Assembly: GCA_963693365.1 (NCBI GenBank)
Contig: CAVNZM010000016.1
Location: 1,984,001-2,048,000, forward strand
Length of the DNA: 64,000 bases
Origin: Amoebidium appalachense
Taxonomy: Eukaryota > Ichthyosporea
Direction: 5' to 3'
Part shown: piece after piece, positions 34,221-42,727 of the stretch
Numbering within the stretch: the stretch's first letter is position 1
Layout: the number at the start of each line of letters is the position of its first letter
Notes under the pieces: generated by a model
The model's input: only the letters and a program-made list of their open reading frames with translations
What the model was told of the DNA's origin: nothing
The model's database searches: none
Position numbers and translations under genes: made by a program

Positions 34221-35358
34221 ACCCACCTAAGTACACTCTGCACCACCCTAAGTACACTGTGGTGCACAGCCCCACCCTAAGTACACGTCTGCACCACCCT
34301 AAGTACACTGTGGTGCACAGCCCCACCCTAAGTACACCTCTGCACCACCCTAAGTACACCTCTGCACCACCCTAAGTACACGTCTGCACCACCCTAAGTA
34401 CACCTCTGCACCACCCTAAGTACACGTCTGCACCACCCTAAGTACACTGTGGTGCACAGCCCCACCCTAAGTACACGTCTGCACCACCCTAAGTACACTG
34501 TGGTGCACAGCCCCACCCTAAGTACACGTCTGCACCACCCTAAGTACACTGTGGTGCACAGCCCCACCCTAAGTACACGTCTGCACCACCCTAAGTACAC
34601 CTCTGCACCACCCTAAGTACACGTCTGCACCACCCTAAGTACACCTCTGCACCACCCTAAGTACACCTCTGCACCACCCTAAGTACACCTCTGCACCACC
34701 CTAAGTACACGTCTGCACCACCCTAAGTACACGTCTGCACCACCCTAAGTACACCTCTGCACCACCCTAAGTACACTCTGCACCACCCTAAGTACACCTC
34801 TGCACAGCCCCACCCTAAGTACACTCTGCACCACCCTAAGTACACTCTGCACCACCCTAAGTACACTCTGCACAGCCCCACCCTAAGTACACGTCTGCAC
34901 AGCCCTAAGTACACTCTGCACCACCCTAAGTACACTCTGCACAGCCCCACCCTAAGTACACGTCTGCACAGCCCTAAGTACACCTCTGCACCACCCTAAG
35001 TACACTCTGCACAGCCCCACCCTAAGTACACGTCTGCACAGCCCTAAGTACACCTCTGCACCACCCTAAGTACACCTCTGCACCACCCTAAGTACACTCT
35101 GCACCACCCTAAGTACACGTCTACACCATCCTAAGTACACCTCTGCACCACCCTAAGTACACTCTGCACCACCCTAAGTACACGTCTACACCATCCTAAG
35201 TACACGTCTGCACAGCCCCACCCTTTAAGTACACGTCTGCACAGCCCCACCCTTTAAGTACACGTCTGCACCATCCTAAGTACACGTCTGCACAGCCCGG
35301 CCCTTTAAGTACACGTCTGCACAGCCCCACCCTAAGTACACTCAATGTTAAGTACACC
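34221..35358 (+). repeat. About 1.14-kb tandem array of 20-22-bp units containing CCCTAAGTACAC
   Basis: The base unit is CACCCTAAGTACACGTCTG with one- or two-base variants. Longer variants insert CTGTGGTGCACAGCCC. About 50 units are present. On the other strand each unit reads GTGTACTTAGGGTGG and so contains TTAGGG. It sits between the 3' ends of the coiled-coil genes at 32633 and 35421. No spacers are present, so it is not a CRISPR array. Confidence 0.95.
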
Positions 35359-35420
35359 TGCACACAAGCACTAGAATAGCCTGAGGCTACTCTCTAATAG
35401 CGGCCCCTTTTTTCACCGTG

Positions 35421-36155
35421 TCAAGGCCAGTTGATATCTCCGTCTGAAGACTCGGAAGACGCCCCAGAGCTGCTGGCTTCACTGGCTCGTGCCCTTTTCT
35501 GCTGTCCCCGTGTCAAGGTCTTGGACTCGGAAGACGAGTGCTCCTCAGAAGACGAGTACTCCTCAGGTCCCCATAGCAAGGTCTTGAACCAAGGAGGCAC
35601 TTCCTCCTGTACCTCCGACCCAGAGCTTTTGACTTCCTCTCGTGTCCTCTTCTGCTGTCTTCGTGGTTTCTCCCGTGTCTTGGACCCCTGTGTGAAGGTC
35701 TTCCAGTTGAACCAAGGAGGCACTGGAGAATGGTGCTCCTCCTCCGACCCAGAGCTTCTGACTTCCTCTCGTGTCCTCTTCTGCTGTCTTCGTGGTTTCT
35801 CCCGTGTCTTGGACCCCTGTGTGATGTGCAAACGTGAGCGCTGCAGGGGCAGGGGGGCCAAGTCCACGGGATAGGAGCTGCCATGCTCGCCAGCACGAAG
35901 TGCAGGTGCCGCTGCCAGGACAGGGGGTGCCACGGTCAGCGCTGGGGGTGCCACGGTCAGCGCTGGGGGTGCCACGGTTGCTGCTGTAGTGGTGCGCTTG
36001 CTTAAAGCCATGCGGGCGTGCCTAGCAAGGGCGCGCGCGAAACGGGCCTGGGTGTCCCGCAGGGCCTTTGCATCCTCCTCCAAAGTCTTGAGTCTTGTCT
36101 CTATTTTTTCAGCGCGCCTTTCTAGATCTTTGATGTCTTTAGAACTCATTTTCAT
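35421..36155 (-). CDS. Coiled-coil protein with internal 60-residue duplication, unknown function
   Basis: About 244 residues from ATG 36155. The N terminus (residues 5-55) is a charged coiled coil (IKDLERRAEKIETRLKTLEE). Next come three VAPPALT repeats and then two copies of a module: TQGSKTREKPRRQQKRTREE, SSGSE and PPWF. The tail is Ser/Glu-rich and acidic (SSSEEHSSSES). The duplicated module is basic and could bind nucleic acid. TATAAAAG on the - strand at 36234-36241 is 79 nt upstream of the ATG. I do not recognise the family. Confidence 0.7.
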   Translation of the reverse strand: MKMSSKDIKDLERRAEKIETRLKTLEEDAKALRDTQARFARALARHARMALSKRTTTAATVAPPALTVAPPALTVAPPVLAAAPALRAGEHGSSYPVDLAPLPLQRSRLHITQGSKTREKPRRQQKRTREEVRSSGSEEEHHSPVPPWFNWKTFTQGSKTREKPRRQQKRTREEVKSSGSEVQEEVPPWFKTLLWGPEEYSSSEEHSSSESKTLTRGQQKRARASEASSSGASSESSDGDINWP

Positions 36156-36233
36156 GACAGTTGGATGTACGTTGTGTGCCAAGGGAGAAGCTAGCTAACA
36201 TGGAAAAGGTGTGTGGATTGAAGAGAGTATGGG

Positions 36234-36241
36234 CTTTTATA
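36234..36241 (-). promoter_or_regulatory. TATA box for the 35421 gene
   Basis: Reads TATAAAAG on the - strand, 79 nt before ATG 36155. This supports the downstream start over a longer non-ATG reading. Confidence 0.6.
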
Positions 36242-36513
36242 TGCCGTGCCCGGCTTTGGCATCAGATGCTTTATTGCATTAGATTGGTTGGATATACCCC
36301 AGCCGCGACGCTTGATTGGATCTAGAGATCGCGTGAACATCTGATTGGCTAATTGTCATTTAGGCATCTTGGTGTATCCGATAAGTTGGGGCTCAACCAA
36401 ATCTGCTGACTGATTGATGAATTCTGATTGGATCAACAAGAGCATGTTTTGACTTGAGAATTGTCATTTTGACAGATTGGATTGTAATCCGATCTTTGCA
36501 ACTTGGCCATCAG

Positions 36514-36621
36514 TGTTTGAACACAATGTATTTTGATGTAGCAACTCCTAAAAAAACACGAATATGCTTCCCAACAATTACGAGCATTATTCTGTCTATC
36601 AGGGATACAAAAATTGGTCAG
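36514..36621 (+). repeat. Dispersed repeat, about 105 bp, copy 1
   Basis: Matches 57701-57806: both contain ACACAATGT, TTTGATGTAGCAACTCCT, then AAAAACAC, a GCTTCC, ATTATTCTG/ACTATTCTG and CAGGGATACA/TAGGGACACA. It lies in the non-coding stretch 36156-37047. Confidence 0.75.
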
Positions 36622-36776
36622 GAAAAGTACACAATCACATATGTCACTTTTTGAGCAGCACTTAGGAAACTCGCGCTCACGTGGATCCAATACTTATACA
36701 CCAACCAGAAGTGTGCGCACAAAAAGGGGTCCGAGCTGGATACAAATGGCTTGGTGTGTGTGTGTGTGTGTGTGTT

Positions 36777-36992
36777 ATTTTGCATTGTGTAAGGGGCGCT
36801 TTTTTTTGTTCACACTGCTTTACTTCGTGTAAATAATCAGTGGCGAGTTTTTTTAGTTCACGGTGTGTTTGCGCATCATAGGATTTTGCTTTATTTTGCA
36901 CTGTGTAAGAGGGACGGTTTTTTTGGGTCACACTTTTGCTTCGTAAAAATAAGAGGGACGTTTTTTTTTTGTTCACACTGCTTTGCTTCGTG
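36777..36992 (+). repeat. Three to four diverged 60-70-bp repeats upstream of the 37048 gene
   Basis: Units contain TTTTGCACTGTGTAAG, then GGGACGTTTTTTT, GTTCACACTGCTTT and CTTCGT. They end about 50 nt before the ATG and could be regulatory. Confidence 0.65.
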
Positions 36993-37047
36993 GATAGAAA
37001 GATAGAAAAACTAAACACCTCCTGCCCAACCGGCTGCAAACGACACA

Positions 37048-37392
37048 ATGGATGAAACAGATACACAGCGCCAAGATGCACACACCAAGCAGCTGCAAGA
37101 GACCAACAAGATGCTGAAGGAGGCCAACGAGGGGCTGCACGGGCTGATCCAGCAGCTGAGGGAGTTGAACAACGACATGGACAAGGACAACGACGCGCTG
37201 CGCACAATGAACAAGAACCAGCGGGAGGTGATCAAGGGCCTGCAAGAGGAGCGCAACAAGGTGTGCGAAGAGAACAAGAATTTGGTGGTGGAGAACCAAG
37301 AGCTGCAGCTGGAAAACGACAAGCTGAAGAAGCAAAAGGACTTTCTACGGGCCTGTCTCATACGGCTGGGCCAGTCCGCTAAGACTCCATGA
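37048..37392 (+). CDS. Small all-coiled-coil protein, unknown function
   Basis: 114 residues starting MDETDTQRQD. Almost the entire chain is a continuous heptad pattern rich in Gln, Asn, Glu, Lys and Leu (LVVENQELQLENDKLKKQKD), with a short non-helical tail. It probably forms a homodimer or pairs with the other coiled-coil proteins of this segment. No catalytic or membrane feature. Inverted copies of the 92-bp repeat start 50 nt after its stop. Confidence 0.75.
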   Translation: MDETDTQRQDAHTKQLQETNKMLKEANEGLHGLIQQLRELNNDMDKDNDALRTMNKNQREVIKGLQEERNKVCEENKNLVVENQELQLENDKLKKQKDFLRACLIRLGQSAKTP

Positions 37393-37442
37393 AACGGATT
37401 GATACAATCATGAGGGATAACACTTGCGAGTGATTTCAGAAT

Positions 37443-37586
37443 ACCAGAAGAGGGTAGAAATCAGTGCCCTGCACACAGAGCATGCCTATAGGCTGTTTAG
37501 ACACCACATGTGTAGGGCACTGCCTCTTGGCACCAACCAGAAGAGGGCAGAAATCAGTGCCCTGCACACGGGGCATGCCTATAGGC
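37443..37586 (-). repeat. Inverted copies of the 92-bp repeat (about 1.6 units)
   Basis: Reads as the reverse complement of the units at 32009-32339 (ACCAGAAGAGGGTAGAAAT, GCATGCCTATAGGCTGTTTA) at roughly 90 percent identity. Confidence 0.9.
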
Positions 37587-37595
37587 AGTGATGGG

Positions 37596-37732
37596 GTGAG
37601 TAGGATGAGTAGCTTGAGTACCTACTCATCTGGTCTCCCCCCGGGTGTTCCAATTTCCTTTTGGATTGAGATTTAGGTATACCCGTAGCCCACAGTAGAT
37701 GAGTACGTACTCATTCTACTCATCCTACTCAC
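37596..37732. mobile_element. MITE-like element with 35-bp terminal inverted repeats
   Basis: The left end (37596-37630) begins GTGAGTAGGATGAGTAG. The right end (37698-37732) is its reverse complement with about three mismatches. The 67-bp core has no coding capacity. The left end abuts the truncated 92-bp repeat. No clear target-site duplication is seen. A smaller GTGAGTAACA ... TGTTACTCA pair follows at 37784-37861. The stretch 37733-38062 has no gene. Confidence 0.6.
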
Positions 37733-38062
37733 TATATGACAATTGCATATTTTTATACCTAAAAAGGAAACCTTTACCATATTTGGGTGAGTAACATCTA
37801 GTGGGGGAAACTTGTCTGTGTTACTCAGAATGAGTACCCTGAGTAAGATATTGTTACTCATGAAACAAATAAAAAACCATTAATTTTATGCTCAGAGTAA
37901 CTTGAATTCAGGGCAAAGGAAAACGTTGGCTTTTTTACAAATTTGTGTGCGCACACACAAGCATGCGCTCGGACGACACGTTGGGTGTGGCCCTGCTTAT
38001 ATACGCGTGCTGCACCATCCGGGGCGCAGTCGCACACACACACGCACTGCGAGATACCTGCA

Positions 38063-38581
38063 TTATTCTCTACACTGCCGCCTATTTTTCTGTACTGATT
38101 CATATAACTGCAGCGACAGAATGTCGCACCCCATGTCATGCCAAAAGAAGTCCTTCAAAAAGTCGATTCGCAGAAGGGTTGTTCGTTTTCTCTTTGCCTC
38201 CATGGGGACAGCTCGTCCCTCGCTCATGCCCTCCTCCTCCGTCGGATCCCTCGGTGGCAGCAGCGACAGCGTGGTGTCCCAGCGCTCCCAGGTCAGCCGA
38301 AACGACTTGCCCCAATCCAGGTCGATGGTCACCGCATCCCCGGCCCCCTCCAGTGGACACGTCGAAAACACCAGGTGGTTGAGTCCAGTCCTGTTCGACG
38401 TTTCCACCGACTGCAGCGGCAGCATCGTGTCCGACAGCATCGTGTCGCCCTTGCCGAGTCTTGCGTGGAGCTGTAGCGGCCGTCTCGCCACCCTGCCGGC
38501 GCCGTTCGAGTCGAACGTCATGCTGGATACAAGCAGCGACAGCCGATTGACAAATAGCTTCAGGTCCTGCTCAAAAGCCAT
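38063..38581 (-). CDS. Hypothetical protein
   Basis: 172 residues from ATG 38581 (MAFEQDLKLFVNRLSLLVSS). That start is chosen because TATAAAAG on this strand (38633-38640) lies only about 4 nt beyond an upstream in-frame ATG at 38629. The protein is mixed alpha/beta-like with a basic MEAKRKR patch and no motif I recognise. Codon use is GC-rich, like its neighbours. Its 5' end overlaps the start of a + strand frame at 38580. Confidence 0.55.
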   Translation of the reverse strand: MAFEQDLKLFVNRLSLLVSSMTFDSNGAGRVARRPLQLHARLGKGDTMLSDTMLPLQSVETSNRTGLNHLVFSTCPLEGAGDAVTIDLDWGKSFRLTWERWDTTLSLLPPRDPTEEEGMSEGRAVPMEAKRKRTTLLRIDFLKDFFWHDMGCDILSLQLYESVQKNRRQCRE

Positions 38582-39145
38582 GGTCGGTTCTGGTGCAGAT
38601 TCAGACTGGCAGCTCCCCGTGTCAGACACACGCTTTTATACCCTCCAGAGTCCCCGCCTGCGTCGGCGCACACTCATTCGCAAGGTGCCAGTTCTCGAGG
38701 CGCTGCATGACCACGAGTGCGCGCTTGCGTGTTTCGGCGTGTGTGTACGTGGGCCCGACACGGTGTGTGAGGTGCTGAGCGTGCGCTGTTGCACAAGCAT
38801 GTGGACCGCAGGTGTGCGACCGGGAGACATTGTGGTGGCGTGCGAGATCAAGCGCGCAGAATCCGGGTGGCGCAAGGTGTCCCTCGAGCTCGAGGAGGGT
38901 GCGTGGACCAGCAACCTGTGCGCGGCTGGGTGCAAGCGGAGAAAGTGGTTTCACTAGACAGGGTGCTTTTGGAGTCGGATGCGGACATTTTCCGGGGGAG
39001 GGGCATGTCACACCGAAGAGGTCGGTCGAAAAAGAGAGGTCAGAGGCGTATAAAAAAGTACGTGTATGCCGATGAGTTCATGCCGAAATACCGGAGACTG
39101 GTGCTCCGACAGAGCGTGCGAGTAAAGCGCCACAAGGTGCACTGA
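38580..39145 (+). pseudogene. PDZ-like domain reading, frame broken near 38930
   Basis: The frame from ATG 38580 runs to a stop at 38955-38957. It contains the segment GVCVRGPDTVCEVLSVR then AGVRPGDIVVACE, which resembles the carboxylate loop and core of a PDZ domain. A second frame takes over (QAEKVVSLDRVLLESD) and ends at 39145 after a very basic tail (SHRRGRSKKRGQRRIKK). A one-base deletion near the GGG at about 38930 would join them. Alternatively, the tail could be an independent 46-residue basic protein starting at 39006. It starts divergently on top of the - strand gene, which is unusual, so one of the two may not be real. Confidence 0.4.
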
Positions 39146-39146
39146 T

Positions 39147-39375
39147 GTTTATGTTTATTTTTCTGATGTGAAAAATCCCCACATTTTATTTTGCCTGATG
39201 TCAAAAATCCCCACATTTTATCATAGAAGTTTTTTAATACAAAACAATGTGCATAACAAAACCCAGGATCACACCAATGTACGAGTCCAACCCATGAGTT
39301 TTCTATCCTCTAATGGTCCTGCGAGATCACACCAATGTACGAGTCCAACCCATGAGTTTTCTATTCTCTAATGGT
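39147..39375 (+). repeat. Two short tandem duplications at gene 3' ends
   Basis: TGATGTGAAAAATCCCCACA is repeated near 39160 and 39195. A 61-bp unit starting GATCACACCAATGTACGAGT is repeated at 39269 and 39325, up to the end of the MYND gene. Confidence 0.8.
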
Positions 39376-40738
39376 CCTGCCTCTGGCATTCCTCCCTGTG
39401 CTCATGCCAATGCGTAATCTGGCAGGCCTCATTGCAGTAGTATGCGCGCCTGCAGGCTGAGCACTTCTTGGTGCAACGGGTAGCGCCGCAGGCCAGACAC
39501 ACCGACGACGGCAGCTGATCGACGAAGTACTTGATGGCCCGGTTGCACCAGTCAATCAGACACAGTTGCTCGATGTCCAGCGCGAGCCAATAGTTAGGAC
39601 TTGCCATCCTCGCACGCCGCCGAGCCATTTCGTCCATGGTGCATGGGGTGAGGCCGGCAGACTCGCACAGTACCCGCATCGCCATCTTCATGACGGTTTC
39701 GGCTCCCCTGCTGAGGTTGCCCGCGTGCGCGGCAGTGTAGTCCGGCTCCCGCACCACGTAGCGCTGGAAGACCGCGAAGTGCCTGACCCCCGTGAAGTAC
39801 ACAGCCTTATTGCGGTCGGCCCTCGTCACCGTTGGGTCCCCCCTCTGTGTCCGTTCAACTATAATACGCACCCCCTCCGCCAGGACCGCGTCCCATTTCA
39901 TGTAGCGCTCCCTGTTGGAAAAGACACGGAGGTCTCTGTCGTGGAGAACTTTCAGCATCAGGTCGCAGACGGGGTCCGATTGCAAATGCAAGTGGGCATC
40001 GAAGGTGTGGACGACGATCTGGTGTTTGGACAAAGAATCTATCGGCTCGGGGGGGTGGGTAGGGGGCTCCTTGGCGAGACACGACGTGGACGGTAACTTG
40101 TCCACAAAGTGCTGGATGGCACGTTCAGCCAAATCACAGAACACAACGTCGTCCATGGCATCTTCCCCAACGCTGGATGTAAACACACCCAAGGGGGAAT
40201 CGACTGGCTGTTGGCTGAAGTATGCGATGGGACGGGCTGTCAGACCGGACCGCTTGCACAGCGCCCTCACCGTCAGCAGGAAAAAGCTGCCAACCCCGTC
40301 GCAGATTTTGCCCTCATAAAACGCGTCATAGTCCGCCGCCCCTAGGACGTAGCGCTGGAAGGCGGTGTAGAACGGGAATGCGAGAGAGTGCCTATGCTTA
40401 AGCAGGAGGTGTCGCGCAGCCTCCTCAAGCCCCTCCTGCCCCAGGAGGGTTTGCAACCGTGTCGGCACAAAGGACATCTCATTCTCAAAGGCTGAACGGA
40501 AACCATCAAAGAGCTCCTTTGTGTCGAAGATGCGGAGGTCGCCGTCTCTTCCAATGTCCAGCATGTGGGCCCTGACAACGGTCTTTTCGAGCTGAAATTT
40601 GTCGTTCAGCGCATAGACAATGGCGTCATACTGATCTTTGGCATCCGAGTAATGGAGGCGGACGGCGAATGGTAAAAGCCCGCACCGTTTAACTGGATTG
40701 TCAATTCCAGTGCGTGGACGAAAACTTGTGTGGAACAT
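39368..40738 (-). CDS. MYND-type zinc finger protein with internal duplication
   Basis: 456 residues from ATG 40738. The C terminus (about 415-452) is a MYND finger: CLACGATRCTKKCSACRRAY then YCNEACQITHWHEHREEC, with the expected Cys/His spacing. MYND domains bind proline-rich peptides in protein complexes. The rest is two copies of one domain. FQRYVLGAADYDAF and RAIQHFVDKLPSTSCLA in the first half match FQRYVVREPDYTAA and RAIKYFVDQLPSSVCLA in the second, and only the second copy leads into MYND. TATAAAAG at 40808-40815 is 70 nt upstream. The repeated domain is unknown to me. Confidence 0.8.
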   Translation of the reverse strand: MFHTSFRPRTGIDNPVKRCGLLPFAVRLHYSDAKDQYDAIVYALNDKFQLEKTVVRAHMLDIGRDGDLRIFDTKELFDGFRSAFENEMSFVPTRLQTLLGQEGLEEAARHLLLKHRHSLAFPFYTAFQRYVLGAADYDAFYEGKICDGVGSFFLLTVRALCKRSGLTARPIAYFSQQPVDSPLGVFTSSVGEDAMDDVVFCDLAERAIQHFVDKLPSTSCLAKEPPTHPPEPIDSLSKHQIVVHTFDAHLHLQSDPVCDLMLKVLHDRDLRVFSNRERYMKWDAVLAEGVRIIVERTQRGDPTVTRADRNKAVYFTGVRHFAVFQRYVVREPDYTAAHAGNLSRGAETVMKMAMRVLCESAGLTPCTMDEMARRRARMASPNYWLALDIEQLCLIDWCNRAIKYFVDQLPSSVCLACGATRCTKKCSACRRAYYCNEACQITHWHEHREECQRQDH

Positions 40739-41098
40739 TTCTGTAGTGAGAGCGCGCGCCCGAATGAGAGGATAGTGAAAGTGACAGGGATCAGCCTCGA
40801 CCTAGCGCTTTTATATGTGGCTCTCCGATCAGTAAAGCACTGGTATGGCATGCCCACGGCGCGATCTGATTGGAGATCATCTTATTGATAGATTACGTCT
40901 CACGCGCTGAATGGTCAGTCGCGATTGGATAGTACATATAAATTCCGATCGTCTCTTGTAATTGGTCAATTTTGACTCGATCAGATATATCATGTCCATC
41001 CAATCAAAACGCGATAGCTGTCAGCCTGGCAGGCAATTAAAGCCGCGACTCAGCTCTATGCTGACACTTTTCACTCTTCCTGTTTCTCTTCACCGACA
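40739..41098. other. Intergenic region with promoters
   Basis: Contains the MYND gene TATA box (40808-40815), ATTGG/CCAAT-type motifs near 40869, 40925, 40960 and 41000, and no gene. Confidence 0.6.
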
Positions 41099-41319
41099 AT
41101 GTCCGGCCCACCATCTCCAAAGGCCGGCCCTGACCCAGCCGAGCAGCCTGCCAGTCCACGGCCCCCAGGGTCATTTGCCGCGTGGCCTCGGAGGAGCCCG
41201 CCGTGTGCATCCACGACTCCGACGAGGAGCCATCAGACGAGAAGCCCCCCGAGAGCAAGCGCGCGCGGTCGCCCGAGGACCCTTCACTGTCGCCTGAGAA
41301 GCGCAGCCGTGTTGAATAA
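41099..41319 (+). pseudogene. Small acidic protein with nuclear-localisation-like tail, frame broken
   Basis: ATG 41099 opens a Pro-rich frame (MSGPPSPKAGPDPAEQ). A second frame entered near the C5 run at 41162-41166 reads ICRVASEEPAVCIHDSDEEP and then SKRARSPEDPSLSPEKRSR, ending at TAA 41317, which lies next to AATAAA. One missing base would join the two into about 74 residues. Acidic plus basic Ser-Pro tails are common in small nuclear proteins, but no function is assignable. Confidence 0.4.
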
Positions 41320-41608
41320 TAAAAAATAGAAAATAAAAAAACGATGTATCTGACATTGATACGAAAAGAATTGAAGAACTACTGCCCCTGTGATACATAA
41401 CTTTTCACAAGTGAAAGAAACCACCATGTTCCTTCCGGATCCTCACCCGAGCACACCCTGTCCATGTACCTCGTCAGTGCGTCCTCCGTCTTGGCGCGCC
41501 CTACGTCCCAGCGGTTTTTAGGTTCCATTAGCACTGCGATGCATAATCTCTGTGTGTGCTCCCCGAGTTTCTGGGGAGGGGGCGCTCCAAACTATCTCTT
41601 CGGAAGGT

Positions 41609-41863
41609 ATGACTTCTCCGAACATTGCAAACCTGAGATTTGACAACCCGAGTAACTCGTGGGTGCGCAGGGATGACATTGCCGCCGACCCGCACGAGTA
41701 CCACCTGACCATCGACAACAGCACGCGCTTCATGCTCTACATGGGCACTTCATTGGACGACCATGATGCACAGCTCAAGAGCGCTTCGATGTGGAGGGGC
41801 ATAGCGCTTGCATGCATGGTGCTGCTCGTGCTGCTCGCCGGCGTGCTGGTGTACAGGTGGTAG
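41609..41863 (+). CDS. Small C-terminal-anchored membrane protein
   Basis: 84 residues from ATG 41609 (an upstream in-frame ATG at 41552 would add 19). The first 60 residues are polar. Residues 63-84 are a single hydrophobic helix (IALACMVLLVLLAGVLVY) ending two residues before the stop. This is the layout of tail-anchored proteins, with the N terminus in the cytosol, and is common for small virion membrane proteins. No family recognised. Confidence 0.6.
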   Translation: MTSPNIANLRFDNPSNSWVRRDDIAADPHEYHLTIDNSTRFMLYMGTSLDDHDAQLKSASMWRGIALACMVLLVLLAGVLVYRW

Positions 41864-41920
41864 GGGGGGGGGGGGGGGTTAAGTTTGTAATTTTTATTCC
41901 TGGGCCGCACCAGGCGGACT

Positions 41921-42508
41921 TCACACGAGTTGGTTGCCCGGTTGATCTTGTTGTTTGTGTTTATGCACCTCCTTTCGATGTCGCCACAGCCCACTACGCC
42001 ATGAGAAGGCCTTTGAGCACCCTTCCTCAGCGCATATGTAGGAGCGCTGACCTGTATGGATGCGGTTATGAAATTTAAGCGCGTTGGCAGTTTTGAAGGT
42101 TGCTTCACATCCAATAGCCTTGCACATTAGCTGTTGTATTGGATAGTGCGTTCGTAAGTGCATAAGAAGTGCCCCCCGATATGAAAAGCGCCTGCCACAC
42201 CCCTCGTGTTCGCAAGCGTATGGGCGTTCACCCGTGTGTCTTCTTTTATGTCGCAGAAGTCGTCCAGATGTCGGAGCCCTGTAGGTGCATCCGGTGTAGT
42301 TGCATTCAAATTTTTTTACTCCAGTGTGAGTTGTCATGTGTGCGTCCAGGCCAACCTGCTGTGTGCACCGTACTGCACAACCAGGCCATGTACAGGAAAA
42401 TGGTTTTTCACCGGTATGACATGTGGCGTGACGTTGGAGGTTCTGCTTTGTTGCAAATTTTTTATTACATATCGCACATATATAGTCTTGCATATTCATG
42501 TATGGCAT
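41921..42508 (-). CDS. C2H2 zinc finger protein, six fingers
   Basis: 195 residues from ATG 42508. Six consecutive C2H2 fingers cover nearly the whole chain, including two with the TGEKP/TGERP linker (HATCHTGEKPFSC, HKRRHTGERPYAC) and the TFIIIA-like C-x4-C form (CTWPGCAVRC, CNYTGCTYRA, CEHEGCGRRF). This layout normally gives sequence-specific DNA or RNA binding. A related gene lies at 61602. It is probably a transcription regulator; the target is unknown. Confidence 0.85.
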   Translation of the reverse strand: MPYMNMQDYICAICNKKFATKQNLQRHATCHTGEKPFSCTWPGCAVRCTQQVGLDAHMTTHTGVKKFECNYTGCTYRAPTSGRLLRHKRRHTGERPYACEHEGCGRRFSYRGALLMHLRTHYPIQQLMCKAIGCEATFKTANALKFHNRIHTGQRSYICAEEGCSKAFSWRSGLWRHRKEVHKHKQQDQPGNQLV

Positions 42509-42727
42509 CAAAAAAATAAGAGGTTACTGAAACCCGGTAGTCGGGTCGTCGGTAGTAGCTAGCCTTTGCACTGGGAATATTTTTCACCTTTTTATTTTTT
42601 TCTAAAAGTAAGTTACCACCCAACGACCCGACTACCACTAAGTAAAATCATCAACCCAACTCAAAATCTATAATAAAACACCACTTTGGAATGTGTCTGG
42701 GTAGCTACTTGTCGTAAGATCCCGCAG

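Noticed and set aside
34221-35358. CRISPR-like array
   Set aside because: Units are contiguous 20-22-bp repeats with no unique spacers.
41791-42562. + strand frames opposite the C2H2 gene
   Set aside because: The - strand carries six regular zinc fingers; the + strand frames have no motif.
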